Made by a program: the position numbers and the translations under genes
Assembly (NCBI GenBank): GCA_955652675.1
Contig: CATPBP010000174.1
Span: 1 to 48,743, forward strand
From: Candidatus Dormiibacterota bacterium
GTDB taxonomy: Bacteria; Chloroflexota; Dormibacteria; Dormibacterales; Dormibacteraceae
Length of the DNA: 48,743 nucleotides
Direction of reading: 5' to 3'
The notes under the pieces: model-generated
Seen by the model: the letters and a program-made list of their open reading frames with translations, nothing else
Told to the model about the DNA's origin: nothing
Database searches by the model: none
In this document: positions 1 through 7,172 of the stretch, in pieces
How positions within the stretch are numbered: the stretch's first letter is position 1
How the letters are laid out: each line of letters opens with the position of its first letter

Positions 1-459
1 ATCGAGGTCTACCTGGAGCCCTACCTGCGCCGGCCGCTCCTGGTCGTCCTGGGCGACACGCCGGTGGCCGCGGCGCTCCGGACCTGGGCGCCAGAGGTCG
101 GCTTCGACGTCGCCGCCAGCCAGCCGGAGGGGTCCTCAGCCGCCGACCTCTACGTCGTCTACACGGACCACGACGCCCCCGACCTGGTGCCGGCGCTGGA
201 GCGGCTCTTCGCGCGCCGGCCCCGCTTCGTCGGCCTCATGGGCAGCCGCCGGCACACCGGGCACCACCTGGAGGCCCTGCGCGAGCGCGGACTGCCGGAG
301 GCGGAGATCGCGCAGATCCAGTCGCCGGTGGGTCTCGACCTGGGGGCCCAGACGCCTCCGGAGATCGCCCTTAGCATCCTGGCCGGACTGGTGACGCTCC
401 GTCGGGGTGGCGCCGGCGGCTGGAAGGACGCCCCGCCCCGCGCCGGCGCTCAGCCCTAG
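1..459 (+). CDS. XdhC/CoxI family protein, C-terminal part (5' end outside window)
   Basis: The frame is open from the first base, so this is the last 152 residues of a longer protein. It begins with a Rossmann-like strand-turn (VVLGDTPVA), followed by FVGLMGSRR and SPVGLDLGAQTPPEIALSI, which are the conserved blocks of the XdhC C-terminal domain. XdhC/CoxI proteins help mature molybdenum hydroxylases such as xanthine dehydrogenase and aerobic CO dehydrogenase by handling or inserting the sulfurated molybdenum cofactor. Which enzyme is served here cannot be told, because the upstream genes are missing. The stop codon overlaps the stop of the convergent lysA by a few bases. The family assignment is good; the specific role is inference. 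Confidence 0.85.
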   Translation: MEVYLEPYLRRPLLVVLGDTPVAAALRTWAPEVGFDVAASQPEGSSAADLYVVYTDHDAPDLVPALERLFARRPRFVGLMGSRRHTGHHLEALRERGLPEAEIAQIQSPVGLDLGAQTPPEIALSILAGLVTLRRGGAGGWKDAPPRAGAQP

Positions 460-1739
460 AGGATCTCGGCCGCCAGCAGGTCGTCGAAGGTCTCCCGCCG
501 CCTGATCAGCCGGGCCTCGCCTTCGCTCACCATCACGACCGCAGGTCGCGGCATCCCGTTGTAGTTGCTCGCCATGGAGAGGCAGTAGGCGCCCGCTGCG
601 GGGATGCAGAGCACGTCTCCGGTCTGGACCGGAGGCAGGGGGACGTCGGTGGCCAGGATGTCGGTCGACTCACAGTACTTCCCCGCGATGGTGACGGGTG
701 GCGCGGCGACTCCCTCGGGGTCGCGGGCCAGGAAGGCCTCGTAGCGCGCGCCGTAGAGCTTGGGCCGGATGTTGTCGCCCATGCCCCCGTCCACGGCGAC
801 GTAGCGGCGGACACCGGGGATGTCCTTGATGGCTCCGACTGTGTATAGCGCCACGCCGGCCGGACCGGCCACCGCCCGGCCGGGCTCCAGCACCAGCAGC
901 GGTGTTCGCAGGCCCCGGCGCGCGATGCCCTGGTCGAGGGCCGTCAGCAGCGCGGTCACGAACTCGGCCGGGGACGGCGGACGGTCCTCCCGCGTGTAGG
1001 CGATGCCGAGGCCGCCGCCGGCCCCCAGCCGCTCCGGCTCGAAGCCCAGGTCCCGGCGCAGCCCGGCGAGAAAGTCCAGCACGATCTCCATCGCCGCCAG
1101 GTGCCCGCGCAGATCGAAGACCTGGGAACCGATGTGGGAGTGGAGGCCGACCAGCTCGATCCGGTCGTGGGCCAGCGCCTGCTCGACGGCCGCCCGGGCC
1201 GCCCCGGACTCTATGGAGAATCCGAACTTGGAGTCCAGCTGGCCGGTGGCGATGAAATCATGGGTCTCCGGCCGGATCCCCGGGGAGAGGCGCAGCTCGC
1301 ATCTGAGCCGGGACCCCTGGGGGACGACGGAATTCAGCAGGTCGAACTCCTGGAAGCCGTCGATGACGAGCGTGGCCCCGGCGTCGTAGGCCGCCGCCAC
1401 GTCCTCCCGGCTCTTGTTGTTGCCGAGGAAGTGGATCCGATCGGTGGGGTAGCCGGCGGCGAGGGCGAGGTACAGCTCGCCCTCGGAGACAACGTCCAGG
1501 CCCAGGCCTTCGGCCGCGACCACCTGGAGGAAGCCGGGGCTGCCGAAGGCCTTGGCCGAGTAGAGCACTTCGCCACGCTCACCAAGCGCCTGGACGAACT
1601 CGCGGCAGCGGCAGCGCACGGTCTCCTCGTCGTAGACGTAGAGCGGAGTGCCGTAGGTCCGCGCCAGCTCCACCAGGTCGCAGCCGCCGACCTCCATGCG
1701 GCCAGCGTCGTTCACCCGGTACGTGACCGGGAGCAGCAT
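456..1739 (-). CDS. lysA: Diaminopimelate decarboxylase
   Basis: LysA is a PLP enzyme that decarboxylates meso-diaminopimelate to L-lysine. The 427-residue product shows the fold-III decarboxylase blocks: YVYDEETV near 35-41, the PLP lysine in VLYSAKAFGSPGF (Lys63), HSHIGSQ, the GGGLGI phosphate loop, EPGRAVAG and the active-site CESTDIL. Length is normal. I start it at the ATG at 1739 rather than at 1808, because the longer version adds an alanine-rich leader that overlaps the 3' end of the upstream FmdB-like gene. It lies 22 bp downstream of that gene and is probably cotranscribed with it. It faces the XdhC gene tail to tail. Confidence 0.93.
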   Translation of the reverse strand: MLLPVTYRVNDAGRMEVGGCDLVELARTYGTPLYVYDEETVRCRCREFVQALGERGEVLYSAKAFGSPGFLQVVAAEGLGLDVVSEGELYLALAAGYPTDRIHFLGNNKSREDVAAAYDAGATLVIDGFQEFDLLNSVVPQGSRLRCELRLSPGIRPETHDFIATGQLDSKFGFSIESGAARAAVEQALAHDRIELVGLHSHIGSQVFDLRGHLAAMEIVLDFLAGLRRDLGFEPERLGAGGGLGIAYTREDRPPSPAEFVTALLTALDQGIARRGLRTPLLVLEPGRAVAGPAGVALYTVGAIKDIPGVRRYVAVDGGMGDNIRPKLYGARYEAFLARDPEGVAAPPVTIAGKYCESTDILATDVPLPPVQTGDVLCIPAAGAYCLSMASNYNGMPRPAVVMVSEGEARLIRRRETFDDLLAAEIL

Positions 1740-1761
1740 CAGCGAGCGTGCAGCCGGGGCG

Positions 1762-1995
1762 CTAGTTCGGAGAGCCGCAGCCGCAGGCGCCGCCGCAGCA
1801 GCCGCCACCGGACGAGGCCATGGGCAGAGGCGAGAGCTCGCTTTCGCCGCCGACCGACGCGAAGCTGGAGACCAGCACGCGCGTCCGCGACGACTCGCAC
1901 TCCGGGCAGACCTGCGCTCGGTCCCGCTGGGCGAAGGAGGTGAGGACCTCGAACTTCCGCTCGCAGGCGTCGCAGCGATACTCGTAGATCGGCAT
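1762..1995 (-). CDS. FmdB-type zinc ribbon protein
   Basis: This 77-residue protein begins MPIYEYRCDACERKFEVL and contains CxxC pairs (CDAC near 8-11 and CPEC near 30-33), the signature of the FmdB/CxxC_CxxC_SSSS regulatory-protein family. The glycine/cysteine-rich tail (GGCCGGACGCG) is typical of these small proteins. The function of the family is poorly defined; a regulatory or metal-binding role is only suggested by the zinc ribbon. It lies upstream of lysA on the same strand. Its ATG is 8 nt after a TAGAAT hexamer, so the mRNA may be leaderless. Confidence 0.85.
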   Translation of the reverse strand: MPIYEYRCDACERKFEVLTSFAQRDRAQVCPECESSRTRVLVSSFASVGGESELSPLPMASSGGGCCGGACGCGSPN

Positions 1996-2003
1996 TGAAG
2001 AGC

Positions 2004-2009
2004 ATTCTA
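2004..2009 (-). promoter_or_regulatory. Candidate -10 element (TAGAAT) for the FmdB-lysA transcript
   Basis: Reading the minus strand, TAGAAT lies 8 nt before the FmdB ATG at 1995, the distance expected for a leaderless transcript. There are only 21 bp between this start and the rsmG ATG at 2017, so divergent promoters must overlap here. No convincing -35 was assigned. Confidence 0.4.
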
Positions 2010-2016
2010 GTGGTGG

Positions 2017-2739
2017 ATGAGCCTTCCGATGGACCGGCCGCGACAAGAGCACGAAGCTGAGGCGGCGGCGGCCACCGGCGTTGGAGAACTCGCCGGCCTG
2101 GTGGCCGGTCAGCCGCGGTTCGCGGAGTACGCCCTCCTCCTGGAATCCTGGACCGGCCTGCTGAGCGGGCCGGCACTGCCGCTGATCGAGGACAGCCTGA
2201 CCCTCCTGAGCCACCTGGAAGACGCCCGCACGGTCGTCGACGTCGGTTCCGGGGGCGGAATGCCCGGCCTGCCGCTGAAGCTGGCGCGGCCGGAGCTGCA
2301 GGTCACCCTGCTCGAGTCGGACCGCCGGAAGGCGGCCTTTTTGGTCCATGCCGCCGCCCGGCTGGATCTGGAGCTGGACGTCGTGGCCGAGCGGGCCGAG
2401 ACCGCGGGCCGGGGCCCCCTCCGTGATTCCTTCGACCTCGCCGTCTCGCGGGCACTGGCCGGGCCGGTCTCGGTGCTGCTCGAGCTCTGCCTGCCCCTGG
2501 TGCGGCCGGGCGGCCGCCTGCTCGCCATGCGGACCGCCGGCGACGTGGGCCAGGACCGGGAGCTCGAAACGGCCGCGGCCGCCGCCGAGGCCCTGGGTGG
2601 AGGCCGGCCGGTGGTCCGGACAGCGCCCAGCGCCGCCCGCGAGCGCGGCGCCGTCCTGATCGTCCCCAAGCTTTCGCCCACGCCGAGTGCCTTTCCCCGA
2701 CGGCCAGGCGTACCGAACAGACGTCCGCTGGGCGAGTAA
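2017..2739 (+). CDS. rsmG: 16S rRNA (guanine527-N7)-methyltransferase
   Basis: RsmG (GidB) uses S-adenosylmethionine to methylate N7 of G527 in 16S rRNA; loss of the enzyme gives low-level streptomycin resistance in several bacteria. The 240-residue product has the family N-terminal helix with FAEYALLLESW, the SAM loop VVDVGSGGGMPGLPLKL, LLESDRRKAAFL and the FDLAVSRAL block. The last roughly 20 residues are an arginine/proline-rich tail. RsmG is often found beside the origin with parAB; here it lies more than 20 kb from dnaA. ATG 2017 is used; a second in-frame ATG at 2029 is possible. It is divergent from the FmdB-lysA pair and followed after 10 bp by thiG. Confidence 0.92.
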   Translation: MSLPMDRPRQEHEAEAAAATGVGELAGLVAGQPRFAEYALLLESWTGLLSGPALPLIEDSLTLLSHLEDARTVVDVGSGGGMPGLPLKLARPELQVTLLESDRRKAAFLVHAAARLDLELDVVAERAETAGRGPLRDSFDLAVSRALAGPVSVLLELCLPLVRPGGRLLAMRTAGDVGQDRELETAAAAAEALGGGRPVVRTAPSAARERGAVLIVPKLSPTPSAFPRRPGVPNRRPLGE

Positions 2740-2749
2740 CCTCTAGGTC

Positions 2750-3544
2750 GTGGCTACGACAATGACCGCTGATCGGCTGGTGATCGGGGGCGTGGAGCTG
2801 CGTTCGAGGCTGTTCTTGGGCACAGGGAAGTACCGCAGCGACGAGGAGATGCTCGGGGCGCTCGAGGCCTCGGGCTGTGAGCTGGTCACGGTAGCACTCC
2901 GCCGGCTCGACCTCGACCAGCCCGACAAGAAGACCGTCCTGGACGTGATCGACTGGCAGCGATATCGCATTTTGCCCAACACCGCCGGCTGCCAGACCGC
3001 CGAGGAGGCGATCCGGATCGCCCGACTGGCCCGCTCCATGGGCCTCTCCGACTGGGTGAAGCTGGAGGTGATCCCGGACCCGCGCTACCTGCTGCCCGAC
3101 CCGATCGAAACGCTGAAGGCGGCCGAGTCGCTGGTAGGTGAGGGCTTCACAGTGCTGCCCTACATCAACGCCGACCCCATCCTGGCCCGGCGTCTGGAGC
3201 AGGCTGGCTGTGCCACGGTGATGCCGCTCGGCTCCCCGATCGGCTCCGGCCAGGGACTGGTCACCCAGCGCCAGATCGAGCTGATCATCGAGCACGCGGG
3301 CGTGCCGGTGGTGGTCGACGCCGGGATCGGCGCGCCCAGTGACGCGGCCCTGGCCATGGAGCTTGGCGCCGACGCGGTCCTCGTGAACACGGCGATCGCG
3401 CTCGCCAAGGACCCGGCGCTGATGGCGGAGGGGATCCGGCAGGGGGTCGAGGGAGGCCGCAAGGGCTACCTTGCCGGACGCATCCCCCGCCTGCCTTACG
3501 CCTCGGCCAGCTCACCCACCTCCGGGGTTTCGCCGCGCAGCTGA
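2750..3544 (+). CDS. thiG: Thiazole synthase
   Basis: ThiG forms the thiazole phosphate ring of thiamine from 1-deoxyxylulose 5-phosphate, dehydroglycine and the sulfur carried by ThiS-thiocarboxylate. The 264-residue TIM barrel shows [29 protein letters not shown], the Schiff-base lysine in DWVKLEV (Lys104), [24 protein letters not shown] and [11 protein letters not shown], all family hallmarks. GTG at 2750 is the start. The last 20 or so residues beyond the barrel are not conserved. It heads a thiG-thiE-thiS group; no thiF, thiO or thiH lies in the window. Confidence 0.95.
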   Translation: MATTMTADRLVIGGVELRSRLFLGTGKYRSDEEMLGALEASGCELVTVALRRLDLDQPDKKTVLDVIDWQRYRILPNTAGCQTAEEAIRIARLARSMGLSDWVKLEVIPDPRYLLPDPIETLKAAESLVGEGFTVLPYINADPILARRLEQAGCATVMPLGSPIGSGQGLVTQRQIELIIEHAGVPVVVDAGIGAPSDAALAMELGADAVLVNTAIALAKDPALMAEGIRQGVEGGRKGYLAGRIPRLPYASASSPTSGVSPRS

Positions 3545-3576
3545 GCGGGACGCCGCGACTCGCCCTGCCGGCGGCG

Positions 3577-4092
3577 ATGGCGATCGTCACCGACGCCGCG
3601 GCGGGGAGGCGTGCCCTGGAGAGGGGAGCCAGCGTGCTGCAGCTCCGCGATCCCTCGGCCAGGGTCCGGCGGCTGGAGGAGGAAGCGATCTCGCTGGTGG
3701 CCGAGGCCGGCGTACCGGTGCTGGTAAGCTCGCGCGCCGACCTGGCGCTGGCGACCGGTGCGGCCGGCGTCCAGCTGCCCGAGAACGACCTGCCGGTGGA
3801 AGCCGCGCGCCGCCTTCTGGGGGCGTCCAGGCTGGTGGGCAGCTCGGTCCACTCCCTCGAGGGAGCCCGGCGGTCGGCGGACGAGGGGGCCGACTACCTG
3901 GTCTTCGGCCCCGTCTTCGCCACCGCCTCACATCCGGGCCGGCCCGCCGCGGGGCTGGAGGCTCTGCGCCAGGTGGCCGCGGCCGTGCGGGTCCCGGTGC
4001 TTGCCATCAGGGGCGTGGACCGGGAGCGCGCAGAGGCGTGCTTGCAGGCCGGCGCCTCCGGCTTCGCCGCCATCGGATACTTCGGGGGGTGA
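3577..4092 (+). CDS. thiE: Thiamine-phosphate synthase
   Basis: ThiE couples the thiazole and pyrimidine phosphates to give thiamine phosphate. The 171-residue sequence carries VLQLRDPSA, VPVLVSSRADLALATGAAGVQLPE, VGSSVHSLEGA and the DYLVFGPVFATASHPG phosphate-binding block. It is somewhat shorter than typical (about 200). In-frame sequence before the ATG (RLALPAA) also looks family-like, so a little of the N-terminus may be missing from this model, but no ATG, GTG or TTG lies in frame between the thiG stop and 3577. It overlaps thiS by 4 bp, implying translational coupling. Confidence 0.9.
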   Translation: MAIVTDAAAGRRALERGASVLQLRDPSARVRRLEEEAISLVAEAGVPVLVSSRADLALATGAAGVQLPENDLPVEAARRLLGASRLVGSSVHSLEGARRSADEGADYLVFGPVFATASHPGRPAAGLEALRQVAAAVRVPVLAIRGVDRERAEACLQAGASGFAAIGYFGG

Positions 4093-4325
4093 TCAGCCTC
4101 CGGGTCAACGGCAAGCCGATCGAGCTGGAAAGCCCCACTCCGCTTCTCGAGTACGTGGCGATGCTCGGGGCCGACCCCCGCGCCATCGCGGTCGAGGTGA
4201 ACGGCCAGATCCTCGAGCGCGACGGCTACGAGGGCTGCACCCTGCAAGACGGCGACACGGTCGAGATCGTTCGCATGGTGGGCGGCGGCGCTTCGCTCCT
4301 CGCTAGGGAATGGCCGTTGATTTAA
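4089..4325 (+). CDS. thiS: Sulfur carrier protein ThiS with C-terminal extension
   Basis: This 78-residue ubiquitin-like protein (ISLRVNGKPIELESPTPL at the start, VEVNGQIL, LQDGDTVEIVRMVGGG near the end) is the ThiS sulfur carrier for thiazole synthesis. The GTG start overlaps the thiE stop. ThiS normally ends with the Gly-Gly that is adenylylated and converted to a thiocarboxylate. Here the glycine run is followed by eleven more residues (ASLLAREWPLI) before the TAA. As encoded it could not be activated unless it is trimmed. A sequencing frameshift is possible but the reading frame looks clean. Confidence 0.85.
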   Translation: MISLRVNGKPIELESPTPLLEYVAMLGADPRAIAVEVNGQILERDGYEGCTLQDGDTVEIVRMVGGGASLLAREWPLI

Positions 4326-4359
4326 GCCCTGGGGTCCCCTCCCTCGGCACGGCCGGGTA

Positions 4360-4394
4360 CTCCCCCGACTTCGCGGACCGACTTCGCGGGGGAG
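4360..4394. terminator. Stem-loop between convergent thiS and murE
   Basis: CTCCCCCG at 4360-4367 pairs exactly with CGGGGGAG at 4387-4394, leaving a 19-nt loop that itself contains a repeated ACTTCG. It lies between the thiS stop and the murE stop, where a bidirectional terminator would be expected. There is no T-run, so it is not a classic intrinsic terminator. Confidence 0.45.
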
Positions 4395-4410
4395 AGACTC
4401 GGAGGGAGAT

Positions 4411-5931
4411 CTAGACGGCGGTGGACAGACCCAGCTCGCGCAACGCCGCCTCGGCCTCGGCCCGTTCGTCCCAGGGCTCGCTTCCGCCGGCCAGGATCAT
4501 GGTCCTCTCGTGGCCCTTGCCGGCCAGGAGCACCGCGTCCCCGGGTCGTGCCAGGGTGAGGACGCGCCGGATCGCCGCCCGGCGGTCCAGCTCGACCTCA
4601 TAGTCGCGGCCGGGCTCCCGGCGTTCAACCCCGGCGGCCACCTGGCGAGCGATCTCGGCGGGGTCTTCGCCGACCGGGTCGTCAGTGGTTATGACGAAGA
4701 AGTCGGCGCCCCGGGCCGCCGCCCGCCCCATCCCCGGCCGGTCGTGGTCGGAGCGGCCGGTGGAGCCGAAGACGGCCAGCAGCCGGCCGGCCGAGAGCGA
4801 GCGGAGCTCGGCCAGCGCTGCCTCCAGCGCTCCCGCCGAGTGGGCGAAGTCGACGTAGACCCGGAAGGGCTGGCCCAGCTCGACGGGCTCCAGGCGTCCC
4901 CGGACGCCGGCAAAGCTGGAGAGCCCGGCGGCCACCTGCTCCAGGTTGAGTCCGAGGGCCAGGCCGATGCCGGCCGCGCAGAGGGCGTTGGCCACGTTGA
5001 AGCGAGCCGGCACCCGTAGGTGCACCCCCGCCTCCGCGTCCCCCATCTGAAGTTGGAACCGGGAGCCCTGCTCGTCCAGCCTCAGCGACCGAGCCCGGAG
5101 GTCGGCTGGCGCCGCGACCGCGTATCCCAGCCGCCGCTCGATAGGCACCCCAGCCAGACGGGGGTAGGACCGATCTCCGGTGTTGAGGACTGCCGTCTTG
5201 GCGACGCCCTTGGAATAGCCGGCGGCGCAGAGCTCGATCAGGCGCGCCTTGGCGGTCACGTACGCCTCCCAGCTGCCGTGGTAGTCGAGGTGGTCCATGC
5301 CGACGTTGGTCACCGCCGCGACGTCGAAGTCACAGGCGGCCACCCGCCCCTGGAGGAGGGCGTGCGAGGTCGTTTCGACCACCGCCACCCGGGCGCCGCT
5401 CTCGGCCATGCGGGCGAGCCAGGCCTGCACGTCGGGCGACTCCATGGTGGTCTGGCCCGAGCGGTTCTCCTCCGCCTCGTCCCCGGCCTGGTGCGCGACC
5501 GTGCTCAGGTAGCCGGTTCGCAGCCCGGCCTGCTCCAGGAGGTGGGCCGCCATGTGGGTCACCGTGGTCTTGCCGTCGGTGCCCGTGACGCCCGCCACCA
5601 ACAGCCGCCGGGCCGGCCTCCCCTCCAGCTCGGCCGCCAGCTCTCCCAACCCCTGGCGGGTGTCCTCCAGGCGGAGCCAGGCGGTGTCGGCGGGCAGCGG
5701 AAGAGGGCGCTCCAGGGCCAGCGCGGCGCCCCGCGAGGCGGCGGCCGCGGCGTAGTCGTGGCCGTCGACCTGGAGACCCGGCACGGCCACGAAGAGGTCG
5801 CCGGGGCCGGCCTGGCGCGAGTCGTACACCACCCGCGCCACCTGGTAGTCGCCGCCGGCCTCGACCCGGGCCCCGGGGACGCCGGCAGCCAGGCGGGCAA
5901 GCCTGACGGAGTTCGCCATCCGGCTCAACAT
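4411..5931 (-). CDS. murE: UDP-N-acetylmuramoyl-L-alanyl-D-glutamate ligase (third-residue amino acid)
   Basis: MurE adds the third amino acid of the peptidoglycan stem peptide in an ATP-dependent ligation in the cytoplasm. The protein (506 residues from ATG 5931; 502 from ATG 5919) has the uridine-binding N-domain (VVYDSRQAGPGDLFVAV), ATP loop GVTGTDGKTT (about 114-123), TTMESPD, ETTSHAL, the DHLDYHGSWEAYVTAKA block with the carbamylated lysine, RGRLEPV and VFGSTGRSDHDRPGMG. The specificity motif, DNPR in meso-DAP enzymes, reads DDPVGEDP here. The arginine that contacts the DAP carboxylate is absent, suggesting lysine or ornithine as substrate (inference). It is divergent from folP with only 9-21 bp between starts. 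Confidence 0.93.
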   Translation of the reverse strand: MLSRMANSVRLARLAAGVPGARVEAGGDYQVARVVYDSRQAGPGDLFVAVPGLQVDGHDYAAAAASRGAALALERPLPLPADTAWLRLEDTRQGLGELAAELEGRPARRLLVAGVTGTDGKTTVTHMAAHLLEQAGLRTGYLSTVAHQAGDEAEENRSGQTTMESPDVQAWLARMAESGARVAVVETTSHALLQGRVAACDFDVAAVTNVGMDHLDYHGSWEAYVTAKARLIELCAAGYSKGVAKTAVLNTGDRSYPRLAGVPIERRLGYAVAAPADLRARSLRLDEQGSRFQLQMGDAEAGVHLRVPARFNVANALCAAGIGLALGLNLEQVAAGLSSFAGVRGRLEPVELGQPFRVYVDFAHSAGALEAALAELRSLSAGRLLAVFGSTGRSDHDRPGMGRAAARGADFFVITTDDPVGEDPAEIARQVAAGVERREPGRDYEVELDRRAAIRRVLTLARPGDAVLLAGKGHERTMILAGGSEPWDERAEAEAALRELGLSTAV

Positions 5932-5940
5932 ACTGACTGC

Positions 5941-6756
5941 ATGGCCCGGGTCAGGATCATGGGGATCGTCAACGTCACGCCGGACTCCTTCAGCGGCGAC
6001 GGCCTCACCGACCGGCGCGGCGCCGTCGAACGGGGCCTGGCCATGGCGCGGGCGGGCGCCGATATGGTGGACGTCGGGGGCGAGTCGACCCGGCCCGGAC
6101 ACAGCCCGGTCACGGTCGCAGAGGAGCTCGCCCGCGCGGTGCCGGTGGTGGCCGAGCTGGCCCGGGCCGGGCTGACCGTGTCCGTCGACACCAGCAAGCT
6201 GGAGGTGGCGGTGGCCGCGGCGGAAGCGGGCGCCACCATCGTCAACGACGTCTGGGGCCTTCAGCGCTCTCCGGGCATCGCGCGGCTGGCGGCAGATCGC
6301 GGGCTGAGCCTGGTCCTAATGCACAACCAGGAGGGCCACCAGTATTCCGCCGACCTCATGACGGCGATCAAGGGCGGCCTCCGGCGCTCGATCCTGATCG
6401 CGCTCGAAGCCGGCGTACCGGCCGAGCGCGTCATCGTCGACCCCGGGATCGGCTTCGGGAAGACCGCCGAGCACAACTTGATCGTCTTCCGCCGCCTGGC
6501 CGAGCTACTCGAGCTGGGCCACCCGCTGCTGGTCGGGCCCTCCCGCAAGTCGTTCCTGGGAAGGCTTTTCGGGCAGGAGATGGAGATGCGATCGTGGGGC
6601 ACCGCCGCCGTGGTGACGGCCTGCGTGCTGCGCGGGGCCGACATCGTCAGGGTCCACGACGTGGCCGAGATGGCGGCGGTCGTGCGCGTGGCGGAAGCCC
6701 TGCGCGTCTCCGGCTCCGGTGTCGCCGGGTCGGGCGCCGCCGGAACGGAGGCGTGA
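5941..6756 (+). CDS. folP: Dihydropteroate synthase
   Basis: FolP condenses p-aminobenzoate with 6-hydroxymethyl-dihydropterin pyrophosphate in folate synthesis and is the sulfonamide target. The 271-residue TIM barrel shows GIVNVTPDSFSGDG, DMVDVGGESTRPG, VSVDTSKLEV, IVNDVWG, LVLMHNQ, IVDPGIGFGKT and VGPSRKSFLG, all diagnostic. ATG at 5941 has no Shine-Dalgarno, but a CATACT hexamer 6 nt upstream could serve as the -10 of a leaderless mRNA. folK follows directly; folB, which commonly sits between the two, is absent. Confidence 0.94.
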   Translation: MARVRIMGIVNVTPDSFSGDGLTDRRGAVERGLAMARAGADMVDVGGESTRPGHSPVTVAEELARAVPVVAELARAGLTVSVDTSKLEVAVAAAEAGATIVNDVWGLQRSPGIARLAADRGLSLVLMHNQEGHQYSADLMTAIKGGLRRSILIALEAGVPAERVIVDPGIGFGKTAEHNLIVFRRLAELLELGHPLLVGPSRKSFLGRLFGQEMEMRSWGTAAVVTACVLRGADIVRVHDVAEMAAVVRVAEALRVSGSGVAGSGAAGTEA

Positions 6757-6758
6757 CG

Positions 6759-7172
6759 ATGACTCTGGCCTACCTGGCCCTCGGCTCCAACCTGGGAGAC
6801 CGGGACCGCCACCTGGCGAAGGCCCGCCACCTGCTCGCCGAGCACGGCGCTCGCCTCCTGCGCGAGAGCCGTGTGCGCGAGACCGAGCCGTTCGGCGTCA
6901 CCGACCAGCCCCGCTTCCTGAACCAGGTGCTGGAGGTCGAGTGGGCAGGCAGCCCCCGGCAGCTCCTGGAGACGGCCAAGTCGGTGGAACGCCAGGTCGG
7001 CCGCCGGCCTGGACCCCGCTGGGGGCCGCGGGAGATCGACGTCGACATCCTGCTCTTCGGCGACCAGGCCGTCGAAGAGCCCGGGCTGACAATCCCTCAT
7101 CCCGGCCTCGCTGAGCGCGAGTTCGTTCGGGAGCCGCTGAGGGAGCTGCGGCCGGACATACTGGCCGGGTGA
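6759..7172 (+). CDS. folK: 2-amino-4-hydroxy-6-hydroxymethyldihydropteridine pyrophosphokinase
   Basis: FolK transfers pyrophosphate from ATP to 6-hydroxymethyl-7,8-dihydropterin, making the FolP substrate. The 137-residue protein has ALGSNLGDRDRHL, FGVTDQPRFLNQVLEV, and the catalytic RWGPREIDVDILLFG followed by IPHPGL. The ATG lies 2 bp after the folP stop, and the folK stop overlaps the next gene by 4 bp, so folP-folK-glycosyltransferase look like one operon. Confidence 0.94.
   Translation: MTLAYLALGSNLGDRDRHLAKARHLLAEHGARLLRESRVRETEPFGVTDQPRFLNQVLEVEWAGSPRQLLETAKSVERQVGRRPGPRWGPREIDVDILLFGDQAVEEPGLTIPHPGLAEREFVREPLRELRPDILAG

Noticed and set aside
5020-5940. In-frame upstream extension of folP across murE
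   Set aside because: FolP homology begins at ATG 5941; the extension is antisense to murE and His/Gly/Val-rich.
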